From Pochonia chlamydosporia 170 (taxonomy: Eukaryota > Ascomycota > Sordariomycetes > Hypocreales > Clavicipitaceae): DNA of 64,000 nucleotides. This document shows positions 11,844 through 23,476 of the stretch, in pieces. Made by a program: the position numbers and the translations under genes. The notes below the pieces were generated by a model, which was not told the DNA's origin, made no database searches, and saw only the letters and a program-made list of their open reading frames with translations. Where the stretch lies: NCBI RefSeq assembly GCF_001653235.2, contig NC_035796.1, positions 1,426,001-1,490,000 of the forward strand, read 5' to 3'. The stretch's first letter is position 1. Each line of letters starts with the position of its first letter.

Positions 11844-13820
11844 ATGACATCCTCTGATGTGCGCGACGTTCTCAACCTAGGAGACGGCTCCTCAGGCCCC
11901 CGACCGACGAAGAAGCAGAAAATCGGACAACCAAAGCCCAACCTCAAAGGTCTGGCCAGAGAAGTGCTCAATCTCGGCGGCGACAACCCCGTGTCGATAA
12001 TACCAGCCTCGAACCAATTCAAAAAGAGGCGGCTGGCGAGCCGCAAACCCGCTGCGAGGTGGGAGCTTCGACAATTTCGCAACTCAGGGCGCGACGATGG
12101 GTCGTTGATTTTGCGACACTGGCGAAGGGCAGATACCAAGGGCCTTGATGCATCTGGCGGCGACGGCCAACGGCCTGAGGGGCAGCAGGATGGACAGTCG
12201 GAGATGCAGGGACAGGAATACGATGAGGATAAGAAGGAGGGTGTAGAGCGCGAGTTGGAGGATTCCGCATTTGCTAAGTTCAACGTGCGGATTCAAGTGC
12301 CACAGTACTCTCAAGATCAGTACCACGTCTCGCTGCAGAGTGACTACTGGACCAAGGAAGAAACAGATTATTTGATGGAGATGGCGAGCGATTTCGATCT
12401 CCGCTGGCCGCTCATCTGGGATCGATACGAGTACCAGCCGCCTGCGACGAATGGTGCGGCCGACGCGGACGGGGATGAGAGTAAGGCCATTGTCCCGGCT
12501 ACGCGGCCTCGGTCGGTGGAGGATCTGAAGGCGAGGTATTACGAGGTGGCGGCGAAGATGATGGCGGCCCAGAAGCCAGTGCAGTACATGACACAGCAGG
12601 AGTATGCGCTGCATGAGACAATGGCGCATTTCAACCCCAAGCAGGAGAAGCTGCGGAAGGAATTTGCGATGAACACCATGTCACGGTCGAAGGAGGAGGC
12701 GAGAGAGGAAGAGTCTCTGCTGCTGGAGATCAAACGGATCATGGCAAGGAATGAGCGGTTCAATGAGGAGAGGAGGGAATTGTACAACCGGTTGGATTAT
12801 CCCAGGGCAGAAACGGATATCAACACATTCAAGTCGTCGGCTGGGTTGCAGACTTTGCTCCAGAATCTCATGACCGCTGACAAGACAAAGAAGAGAAAAT
12901 CCATCATGGGCACTGACAGTCCGGCCGGTGGCGCGGCCGGTGCAGCGCCAGGCGCAGCACAACCCGCAACAGCGACAGAATCTGGCAAGCGAGACAGCGC
13001 GGCGGTGTCTAATGCTGCTACTCGCGAGTCTACAGCTGCAACATCAACGCCCACCGCGGCGAGCAAGAAGGCTCAGCAACAACAAGAGAAGCAACAGCCT
13101 CCTGAGCGGAGGAAGCTCAACAGCCAAGAAGAGGCAGTGTATGGTGTTACACATCACGACCGACTTGGTTCAGGGCCTACGTTCCGAACCGAAAAGATCA
13201 ACAAACTTTTCTCACACAAGTCCAATCAACAACAGATGCGTATTAATAATACCCTCAACGAATTGGATGTCCCCGCCAAGTTGGCAATGCCAACTTCTGC
13301 AACGACTTTGCAATATGAACAGCTCCTGGCTGCTGTCAATAGTCTTCTAGACGCAAGAAAGGTGTCAGACAAACTCGATGGCGAGATCAAGATCGAACAA
13401 GCCAAAAAGGCGGAGCGTGAGAGGATCCACGGACCTCCGCCTTCTGAGAAGGGAGATACCTCAACGAGCGGACAGACCAAGACTGAGGACGAGGTCAAAA
13501 AACCTGATGACGGCCCCCCCTCTTCTGAAGATCAGCCAGATGCCGACAACAAGGCTAGTAGTGGTGAGCCAGGTGAGGACAAGGCCGAAGATGCCGAAGA
13601 TGCCAAAGATGGACAGACATCGTCCGAGGAAGTTGAGAATGCAGCGGAAGAATCAACCCCCAAACCAGGACAAGACCAAGAGGCCACTGAAAAGCCAGTA
13701 GATGTTGAGCGGGAACGGGAAAAGAGTGCTCGACCAGGAAGCAGCAGCGGTCTCCATAAACGAAGTGCCAGTGTATTGAGCACCGTGAGCGACAAGAGCG
13801 CCAAACGACAAAAGAAATAA
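11844..13820 (+). CDS. SWC4: Swc4/Eaf2 (DMAP1 homologue), subunit of SWR1 and NuA4
   Basis: Intronless gene for 658 residues. Swc4 is shared by the SWR1 complex, which deposits H2A.Z, and the NuA4 histone acetyltransferase. The N-terminus MTSSDVRDVLNL with KKQK and the WELRQFRNS segment match the family. A SANT-like region, SDYWTKEETDYLMEMASDFDLRWPLIWDRY, lies at about 166-195. A charged helical region then runs through EEARREE-type sequence, and DMAP1-like sequence around 430-530 contains SHKSNQQQMRINNTLNELDVP. The last 130 residues are acidic and Ser/Pro-rich, ending SAKRQKK, a likely nuclear localisation signal. I chose ATG 11844 over an in-frame ATG 165 nt upstream because the family begins with this sequence and the upstream 55 residues show no conservation pattern. 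Confidence 0.92.
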   Translation: MTSSDVRDVLNLGDGSSGPRPTKKQKIGQPKPNLKGLAREVLNLGGDNPVSIIPASNQFKKRRLASRKPAARWELRQFRNSGRDDGSLILRHWRRADTKGLDASGGDGQRPEGQQDGQSEMQGQEYDEDKKEGVERELEDSAFAKFNVRIQVPQYSQDQYHVSLQSDYWTKEETDYLMEMASDFDLRWPLIWDRYEYQPPATNGAADADGDESKAIVPATRPRSVEDLKARYYEVAAKMMAAQKPVQYMTQQEYALHETMAHFNPKQEKLRKEFAMNTMSRSKEEAREEESLLLEIKRIMARNERFNEERRELYNRLDYPRAETDINTFKSSAGLQTLLQNLMTADKTKKRKSIMGTDSPAGGAAGAAPGAAQPATATESGKRDSAAVSNAATRESTAATSTPTAASKKAQQQQEKQQPPERRKLNSQEEAVYGVTHHDRLGSGPTFRTEKINKLFSHKSNQQQMRINNTLNELDVPAKLAMPTSATTLQYEQLLAAVNSLLDARKVSDKLDGEIKIEQAKKAERERIHGPPPSEKGDTSTSGQTKTEDEVKKPDDGPPSSEDQPDADNKASSGEPGEDKAEDAEDAKDGQTSSEEVENAAEESTPKPGQDQEATEKPVDVEREREKSARPGSSSGLHKRSASVLSTVSDKSAKRQKK

Positions 13821-16087
13821 TCATGTACCTTTCAAGTACACTCTACCTAGCCCTACGCGCCAAGTTGGCAATATCGTGGCCATTACGCAGGACGATGTTC
13901 TTTGGAAACATGTTTTCCCAGGGTTCAAGATGCAGAATATGCAAGGGTGGTGAGGGCGTGTGTGAACAGATGGAACAAGGGAGGCTGTAATAACTGTAAT
14001 GATAAATATGCGAGATTATTTTATCACACCATCCATTTAGCTTCGGAAATGCCGAGTTTGTTTAGGACCTTTCAGCCGCTGGGGGCCAGGACCAAGAGTA
14101 GTTTGGCCTAGTGGTTCGAATTCGAAAACGAAATGCAAGATGCAGCATGATTCGATGACATTTCGTCATTCGGGGAGGCAAAGGCCCTAGGGTCAGGGTA
14201 GAACCTTGACCGTATACCCCATGGAGACGGTGCATGCGGAGAGGACATGAGGGTAAAGACAGATAATATCCCCGAGCTTCGAGCCAGGAACTTTGTAAAA
14301 ATAGACTCTGAAACGCACCTTTCAGCCTCTACTACGTTCTTGTCGTCGATATTGGCCAGTAATGGTGACTCATGTATGGATATTTGCAGTTCGAAGCGCT
14401 TGAGGTGATGTCCTCCCTGCAAATGCACAATATAGCTTTTCTGTTTCGCAATGAGATGATCCGAACAACGTCTGGTGAAGGTGGATACATCACGCCTCGG
14501 CGCTTCCAACAAATCTTGACTAAGCCTTGATCAGGAAGCGGTGTGTCGAGATAACCCAGCTGCTTCCGTAGCTTGGGTATGCAGATCTAACTACTGTACC
14601 GTTCAGTGCCATTATAAAGGGTCTAAATAATGAGATGACAGGGCTGGGATAGGAACCTGTAATGACAGATGACGTCTGGTTAAGACTAGCTGCATCTAAT
14701 GGGCGGTTGCAGTGATCATGATGCTTATTATAGCAGTCGCTATCTAAAAATATCATGAAGAAGCTTCCTGATAAGGGTGCTTGGCTCGCGTGGTTGCGGT
14801 ATGTTGGCTGCAAAAGATGCAGGCTACAAAAGGAACCAATCGACATACATGCCGTATGCCGGTAGAAATGGATCTTTGTCCGACGATACAAAGATGGAAG
14901 ATAGCGGCTAACAGACTAGAGACGTTGGAGGAAGGGGGTGTGCATGGAACAGAAATGAGTGCCCATTGTCTTGGGATCACACGAGGAAGACGGCCAATCA
15001 TTGAGTGCGTCGAATCTCTTTTGAGCATCACTGTTAGCTGGAGCGCGTACCTGGACACATGTATAGATCTGGATCTAGACCAAGAGTGCGGTTCGAGTAG
15101 GTGAAGCTATCATGGTGATAGGCGCTAAGGAGAGCAGAAGAACGGACATCAAGGGGTTAACTAGAACGCCGCCGCGCTTCGAAACCACAGGATATGAGGC
15201 ATCCCGCTGCCAGAAAGGTAGAGTATCAGGAAGTCCTTGATGCCATTGGTTGCTCATACTCACCTTCCACGGATGGAGTCTTGCAATGGGGTCTGGGGTC
15301 TGCTCTGAATGCTGACCCGAAAGACCACAGACCAAGAGATCGGGCACGTAGTATCTGCATGACTTGCTTTCTCCTGTACAAGGGCCAAGGCCAACCATCT
15401 GCAGTCGGATAAAAATAACTTTGACGACATCGAGGTTGGCAGTAGAAGACCGAGACCATTAGTCTTGAAGATCTACACAGTCCCCAGATCTTGATGCCCG
15501 GCCCGGGCGTATTGGTCTTGCAGAATCGAGAGCTTACCCCTGGTGCCTGGGCTGGCGCTTGCCACAGCGGCTATATTCCCACACGGGATTCGATGATTGG
15601 GACGGAGTCCAAGTAATGGTGTTTGTGCTCGTTGGCCAAGGACCCCCTCCGAGCTCACTTCCACATGTAAGCATCTGAGTTGGATGCAAGATTGCCGTTC
15701 AAAGCTAAATATACTCTTTGAAGCTTCTGAAAATAGAATGCTGCTACTGTACTGCTTGACATCGATTTGTTTTGGAATGGCTCCAGCCGAGTGAGCTGCG
15801 GCTCTCCCGACGGCGTAAGGCGTGCGACGCAGCCGTTATGTCGGGAACGCGGTTTATCACCCCCCCGAAGCTGACACGCTGGTTTATGCGAAGATATGTA
15901 GATGGCGATATGGAGAGCAACAAGCAAGTCTGACTCCCTTTAATCGACATTCGTTCATATCCGAACCACAATCACACATAATATCGCTCGGTATACCGTC
16001 GTTGCGACCACAGTTTGGTTCGGTCTTATTAGTCTTGGCACTTGGTATTTCTTGCCTCTGGCTTGATGCGACCGACTGCCACCTGGA

Positions 16088-16110
16088 TACTCCGTATGGT
16101 GTACTCCGTA
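16088..16110. repeat. Direct repeat of TACTCCGTATGG
   Basis: Two copies of the 12-mer lie 14 bp apart (16088 and 16102). Each contains the intergenic 9-mer TACTCCGTA that recurs across the window. Confidence 0.85.
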
Positions 16111-19100
16111 TGGATCCCTTAGATATCATCAATATCTGCAAAATGCGGATGTATTCTGCAAGCATCCATCCAGTCATATTTATCCAGCTAATATGACCAT
16201 CCCCGCGACTGTAACAGCGGCAGATTTCAATCGCACCAGACCAGAGTTGCCAAGTTGGCCAACAGCATGATGGCCACCTGTGTCGTAGCAATTGTAGATG
16301 AGTGCTGGTCATCAATGTGGAGACTCCAGCCAAGAATCCCTGTCCAGTTCCGCGCTTCAGCACAAGTTTTGGTTTGTCCACGATTCGGCCAACTCGACAA
16401 GTTTCATGCTCTCCAAGCGCCCTGGCGCATAGTCCACTTTTGTGATGGTCCTGGAAGTTGGCCGACAGCCAATGGGGAGCCTCCTTGCCCATCCTATTTG
16501 GCCAAGATGCATGGTCCACAAACCAAGCTTCGTTCTCAAACAACCCCTTCAGCTTGTTCTTGGCCCAAGCAGATTTTCAATCTGGCCAAGATGGAAGAAC
16601 CCAAGAAGGCACAGCGTCGAGAGTCTACTGCTGACCAGTCTGTTGCAAAAGGCATAAGCGGAAAACAACGCACTCACCTCCTCGGTGAGAACTCGTCTGG
16701 ACTCTCACGGATGGAGTAACATGTAACGCGTCCGTGTAATTGAGGCGACAGCACCCGCTAACCGTACCTGTCCTGTACTCCGAATGAAGGACGAAATAAT
16801 TTGATGTCTGGTTACCCGTTGTCTCATAACTCGGCCCTTCAGTGCACCACAAATCCCCAATTGGGAACACGCCGTGCTCTCCAGCACTAACAGCCACAAC
16901 TGGTGACGTTCCAATCAGTCAACAACCGACCCAACCGCGCTGCCGTCGGAAAGTGGATACGACTGCAAGAAGATCCTTGTCATCACATTCACATTGACAT
17001 TCATGTGTCTGGTGTGCTTGTTGGGCATGCAAATTCGTTTTGGCTCTTGTCATCTGTCCCCACCTGGCATCATCTTCTCGGCCGGGAACTGCTTCCTCCA
17101 ACCGCCATCACCGGAAAGTCTAAAAAAAGACTCACGACGGCTTTGGCGGTCTCTTTTTGGGAGGCATGATGTCAAAGGAAGCATTGAAAAAGGGCTTCTC
17201 TCTACCAGCGGGCATATGCTTTTTGGAGGGTCCTTCGCAATTTGTACCTGCGGTGCTCGGTGCTCGGTGCTCTGGCTGGCCGTTTCTTTACCTGTGTTGC
17301 CTACTTTCCCCTGTCATCACGCATTGTCACTTTGATTGTCGGGGGGAAGTTTCCTTTTAGTTCCATCACTGCTGAGTGTAAGGAACCCTGGTCGCGTTGC
17401 TGGTGTCAACCCTGCCGGCGCAATGTGAGTGAGGTATGTTTCGATGAGCGTGGAATTGGTGACGGGAACCTGGACGCTGTGGTCAGCATCACCGTGGCTC
17501 TGATCCTGATCTGTCCACATCCAGCAATTTTCTGCGCTGTCCCACAAGTTTCCGTCCAACAAGAGACTGCTTACCGTTGTTGTTACTTCTTGGAAACCTG
17601 TAACTGGACTCTCAGATGTCCTTCTCACAAGATTCAGGACCAGGAATACTTCATATATGTCGCAATTGTTGGCATCATATTCCTGCGTGCCGGGTTCCCT
17701 CATTCGGCGGCACTCAAAGTACCTTTTGACTGCCAGGCCGCAAGATGTGGACATGGCGGAATCCATGTGTGGCGGCACGGGCCAGTTGATCCAGGTATGG
17801 ACCACGACACATGGCGCTGGCAAGACAGTTCACCATACATTGGTGCGCGATCATGGTGAAGACGCCGCTTAGTTTGGTCATGGTGAACATACTCGCGACA
17901 AGACTCCTCGTCAGCAAACGCCCCAAGCAAAACCTCTCGTATGCCTCTCCTTTGAAGCGCCAACTTAATTGTCGACTCCAGTGAATCCACGCCTAACAAT
18001 GAACACTCAGGCATCCTGTCGTTCTTTGGACTTAATTGTTGCTTGTTTCGAAAGCTAACATGTACCTTAATGGCAACGGAGCAGTATCGGTGCGATGTGC
18101 CACACCCGACTCAACAACTGTTGCTGAGAATTGACTGAAGACTCCCAAGAAGAACTCGCACACTCCCCTTGGTAAACGCCTAATAAAGACACTCCCTAAA
18201 AGCGGAACAATTTGGGAATGAGCAGAGGCAAATCGATTATAGCACAGTCTATGAATTGTCCCTGTAAAAGTTATTGGTAAAATGTGCACTGCGCAACCTT
18301 TGTGGCTGGCATCTCTATCCTCTTTGCTCTGGTCGTGCGTCGGTCTTGAATTTCGCTTAGTGACTCGAGTTGGTCCATTGACCAGCACAGTCGTCGTGGC
18401 CGACACAATGTTTCGTTCTAGGGCCTATGCCTGACCAGCAGAATTCAGTGGGTTGAAAGTTGGGATTATGCCAAGTTGGGGTGGCCACACGTGGATAGTG
18501 CAAACCAGCTGACTTACCGGAGGAGGCTTAGCACAGCCGCGACGAACGGCGATACGAGACGGTGTTAGACGCGGCGTTAATGAATGGCGCTCTATCTCTG
18601 ACGCCCCCCTGTTCTCAGCATCCCATTGGCTGGTTCTCATTCAGTAATGGACTTTGGCGGCTGGTTCTCTGTGTCTGGGACAACGGAGTGTCACTTCATT
18701 GTACTGGATAACTCGAATAATGGAGAGCACGTTGGTTTGATGAAAAGGCGTACGAAGGTTGCTCGGAAAGAGAGGAAACACAACGACATACAAGAGTTAC
18801 TAAGTCGAACCATTGCAAGTTGTTCAAATGCATGCTATGTGCACCCAAAGAGGTCCAGGTCCTGGCACTCGAGTGTTTTCCCTTTGAGAAGAGGTGTGCT
18901 TCTACATCGGACGGTCTGGTCATCTCACTTGATAAGCTTAATGAGTCGGCGCTGGGTGTACTAGATGCAGTCCGAGATTCTTGAACGCCTGTCTTGTCGG
19001 ATTATGAAGGATCTCGACTACATAGTACCGAGATGATTATGTAGGATGTCGCGGCGGGAGCATTTTCGGATCTGCAAGCTCGTTTTGTTTGCAGTTTGGA

Positions 19101-22100
19101 CCAGTCTAACAGATGAAAAGATGAAGCGGTGACAACTTAGCTTCTATGACAGTCGATAGACTTTGTGCCGTTATAATATGACAATAGTTGCTCGTGGCCG
19201 AATTTATGAAGTGTAAACCAGGATGCCCGTTAGGGGTCATGCCAGTAGATGGTTTTGATGTCCACAGCTATAACTTGAGGAGGAAATGGCGATAGTGTTG
19301 ATCTGTGTACTCGGCATGCATGATACAGAACCTGTCGAGAGGATATCTCTGGATAGTAGACAAGTGCACCGTGCTCCACTTGACGACGCTGGTTTGACGG
19401 CAATCTGTTTCGGTGCATCACGCAGTAGGTCCAAATTTCGACGTAGGCACCCCATGTCTTGTTTGATGCCTGGTTGATATCCTGCTCAGGGTTGCATTGC
19501 CAGGACACAACTTCCAACCAGGGAAGCGTGGCAAATGAATGGCGCGGGCATTGGCATACTCGATGAGGTACACCGTACAGGGAGATGTTGACGTGTTTGT
19601 GGCAATTTGATGTGAATCTTGACAAATTGCTTTTGGTGTTGGACACTGTTCTGTCTGGACAAGTCAAAGTCCGGTTCGTAAGCTTGGCAGGAACCAGATG
19701 GGAGAAGGAAAGACGTGGGGGTCAGGTATTATTGGCAGGAGGTCTGGTGTCTGGTCCCGTTGTATGCACCTTCCAGCGAGCCTCAAGGCAAGTGCTGCCT
19801 CTCAATGTTACCAGAGGGGTAAATGCCGGACTGAGGCACATCACGATGTTAGCCTTGTTCATCACGACACAAGATTGCCCGAATTGCAATGTTCAATGCA
19901 TTGATACTCGGTACAGAGAGAGAATGCCAAACCCCTCCCCTCGCCTGAGCCAGACAGGCCTGCGCTGCAATTCAGTGCACTGCACTGACTTGACTGAGCA
20001 AGGGCGCAAATGCCCCCGGTGGAGAAAGCCAGGGCTCTCGCTCGCTGTCGCGGGTGGAGTCGTCCAGGCGGCCTTGCCGCGGCAAACTGCCCTTACTGCG
20101 GCCACGCCTCACCCCACCTCCAATTCTCGTCTCTGTCTCGGTTCTGTCTGGTTTTCTTGTCTCGAGTATGGAGTATGGAGTAAGGGCCTGGCAGCTCAAG
20201 TCCAGTGCTCAGCTTGCTGGTGTCAAGCTCATGTCTGTAGGTGCGCCTTGCTATAGCTCAGACCATTGCACGGTTTGACCCCTTAAACCAGCCTGCTGAC
20301 GAACACTGACTTTGGCGAACAGTCGTGCGTTGCACATCAGTGCACATGTCCAGGCAAATTTGACACCGGGGATGATTGCCACATAGAAGCCGCATGCTGG
20401 TCAGGCGAGTGAGTCTTCCGTTTGTAACTGGTCATTGCGAATGCCGACGAGCGCTTTTAGGTTTACAGAATTACCGCCATTAGACGGGCTCGTTCCGCAC
20501 CACAGTTCCATTCCAGAGTGAACAATCACACTGGGAGAGAACATCAGCCATCCCATGGCCTGGAAGCGAGAGGCGAGAGATTTCTGTCCGCCCCCCTTAA
20601 ACCGAGTGCTGTCTTGGAGGTGGTACAGGTTTGTTATGTGCCAGCCTATGGTCGGATTCATGTACGGCCGAGAACTGACCACAAACAGTCTCATCATCCT
20701 CTCACAAGACAAGGAAAAAAAATAAGGGTGAACGTGTAGAGATGATATCGAGCAGAATCGGCTCCCCAAGTCCGAGGTAGCATCAACAAATTGATCAAAC
20801 TATGAGGGGAGACACTTGGTGCCATGCCATGCCATGCTTTTTCAAGGCCCGGCTTGGCCAAAGCAACCCGGCATGATGCGATCAATAGCAGAGATATGAC
20901 GGACAACATTTTGTCTCCGAGCCAACAGATAGTTGGCTGAATGGATAGCAGGACAATAGACTGTGCTCGGCATGTATTGATTGTATGTGGCATTCTACCG
21001 GAAGCGATATTGGGGCTATGGGGCATCTCGTTGGACAGTAGAGATGCGCGAAGGAGGTTCAAGGCAATGGAAACCGAAGAAAGGTACAGTTTCCAATTCC
21101 ATGATTGGCTGTGTAATACTCTCTGATTAGGTCAATCTTGGTCCGACCGAGCCCCAAGACCACGCACAGCGATGCATCTCGACGCATGGCGACACAACAC
21201 GGCGTAACACGAGGTGGCTCAGCAAGCGCACGGATTGGCATTGCTTGTTCACTTGCACAGTCGCGGTACCGAGTTGCGAGCACCAGACTTGGCGAGAACG
21301 AGAACCAGAGTAGTGGCCAGCCTCTGCTGAATATGTTTTCAAATGTCCACAAACGCAGTCTGCCGGCCGAGACGGGTGTGTGTATTGCATTTTGCCGTCT
21401 GCATTCTGCATGTCGCTGGTATCTTGATGCTGGCCGCTCCCTCTGGTCTGCCCGGTATGCCAACCTGCTGGGATTGGGGAAGAGCGTAGCGGCTGTACTC
21501 CGTACACAAAGTCAACAACATATTGTGCCGTGTTCCACTGTATCAAGGATGTCAAGCTGATAACTGCGTGCACACCCTCAGTGTGCCAACAATGCACCCT
21601 GGGCCACGCCCCTGGCTTCGGCGCGGCCCACCTACAAACTGTCTAGCGCCCTGTCTAGCGCACTCTCCAACGTAAAATGAGGTTCCGAGCAACTCGATGT
21701 GAGCAACAGCATGGAGCAATTAGCCAAGGGACCTTAGGCCTGTCGAGAAGACACACCCCTATCTCAACCCCGGTCCCAAGCGCCATGCCGCCCGACGTCT
21801 TGGAGGCACAGAAGGGCTGGAGGGTTGGAGGGTTGGAGGGGCAGGTCAGGCACATGGCAGCGCACCGAAGCACAAGGTCGCCTGTGGTGGCCAAGATGGA
21901 GGAGATTCGGAGGAGGACCATGCGTGGTGAAGCAGGAGTTCATGGCAGATGCCACTGGCAAGTGCGCGTCATGGAACTGACGCCAGATTAGATGACTGAC
22001 TTGCGTGGCTGAAAGGCCAGAAGGGAGAGGATATGGGAAGCAAGGCAAAGCACCAGCAACACCGCAGGCAAAGGAGAGCCAAGCCGTTCAACGCAAAAGA

Positions 22101-22582
22101 GCATTTGATGACAGCCATTGTGCGCCGCGAAACTAGCGAACAAAAGCGCGGCTTCCGGGCTTAGCGATCGTCTCGGCGCCCTGCCGGTGCTTCATTCTCG
22201 AGTACACGCCATCACAGCGCTCCAGTGCGGCCCATCATTGATGGTGCCATGCTCCCATGCTGCCTTGTTCCTTGCCCCATGCTTTTGCTCCGTGCTCCAA
22301 GCTCCCAGGTTTGCTCCCAGGTTTCTTGCTTTCACGCCCAGCCGCCCATGGATTTCGACAGGCGACGCCTTCAGCCGACGCCTCTTTGCACGGAGCCCGC
22401 TCTTTTTCTTGTCCCGCCGGACCTTCACCCGCTGTTGTCGTACTCTTCGTAACAACGTACGGAGTACCTTGGGAGTACCTGTGTACCTCAGTCTGCCCGT
22501 CCGTCTGAAAGTGGTGGTTTGGTTGCCGCACACAGGTTCCAGCTTGCTAGGGTCCTCAAAAAGTGCGTGGATGCTGCAAATC

Positions 22583-22620
22583 GGCTGGACTCGACTCGAC
22601 TGGACTCGACTGGACTCAAC
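22583..22620. repeat. CTGGACTCGACT tandem repeat
   Basis: Alternating CTGGACTCGA units lie in the putative leader about 0.9 kb upstream of the Zn2Cys6-acetyltransferase ATG. It resembles the CTGGAC-rich runs upstream of the casein kinase gene. Confidence 0.75.
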
Positions 22621-23476
22621 GTTGAACCTGGCAGCAAGTCTGGCCAAGTCAAAGTCTGGTACTTTCCTCAAAAGCGACCACCAAACCACCTTGCAACCTT
22701 GCTTGGACTGGACCCATCCTAGTTCATTCGTCTTCGTCCGTCCACCTCACCGGAGACCCCAGACTTCGACCTCTTCCCACCTCTTGTTCATTCGTCTGCA
22801 AAAGAACACTCCAGGCCTAGCACGCTTCTTCAGTTTTCAAGATTGTCTTGTCTGCACTTTCGCATCACCCATTGCGCGCTCCTACGGGTTTGCGAGACTG
22901 TCGCTTTCACCTCGACTTAACTCTGCGTTCACAGATAGGCTGCCTTTACACTGCCCGCCTCGCGCTTCGTTGCGTAGTTTTCGCCTAACCAAGGAACTAC
23001 CCTCACCACTTTTGGTAGAGAAGACACTAAAGAACCACCGGCACTGCCAATTCTCCCATGAATACTTGAGCTATGCGATCGATCGGTATCTGACACTAAG
23101 TTCAAATCTCTGTTTCCCGGACACGCTCATTCAGCTATTTCCTTATTGCTGGCCATAAGGGAAATTGCGGGGAGGTGAGGCGTCCGTATATTTTTGGACT
23201 CAACGGCACAACCGAACGGTTTGGTCTGGAGCAAGTTTAAGCGCAAATCGTCCTTCTTTCAAGTTTCAACCAAGCCGTGGGCTGGACCCCGAAGCGTTAT
23301 GCGAATTGCGAGCGGCAATATTCATTATTTGTCAAATATCCAGCAACACACTCAGCGCATTCAAGAGCTTCCAGCCTAATTGGTCGCTGCTTACAGAACG
23401 TATCTAGTCAGCCTGGCTAACTTGAACTTGGAAACTTGTATTTTGGTCTGACATCTGCGGGACCCGCGGCGGCGCC

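Larger units (their letters stand above)
13821..23476. other. 9.6 kb gene desert upstream of the Zn2Cys6-acetyltransferase gene
   Basis: No ORF here has a recognisable domain or a believable exon structure; the longest, at 22118-23158, looks like open leader sequence without features. The stretch contains four copies of TACTCCGTA or its complement (16088, 16102, 21496, 22458) and a CTGGACTCGACT repeat at 22583-22620. The last 1.2 kb is pyrimidine-rich, suggesting a long 5' leader. It could hold non-coding transcripts or distal regulatory DNA, but nothing in the sequence proves this. Confidence 0.55.

Noticed and set aside
12084..12629. Antisense ORFs within Swc4
   Set aside because: Antisense shadows of a GC-biased coding sequence with no domain.
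14108..14135. tRNA-like GGTTCGAATTC
   Set aside because: The flanking bases do not form a T-stem and no acceptor, D or anticodon arms could be built.
17317..17926. Possible small secreted cysteine-containing protein on minus (frames at 17317-17823 and 17714-17926)
   Set aside because: The signal-like and cysteine-bearing parts are in different frames, no good splice sites join them, and no family is recognisable.
22118..23158. 346-codon open frame on plus
   Set aside because: No domain, codon use or composition of a coding gene; it lies in a pyrimidine-rich leader with CTGGAC repeats.
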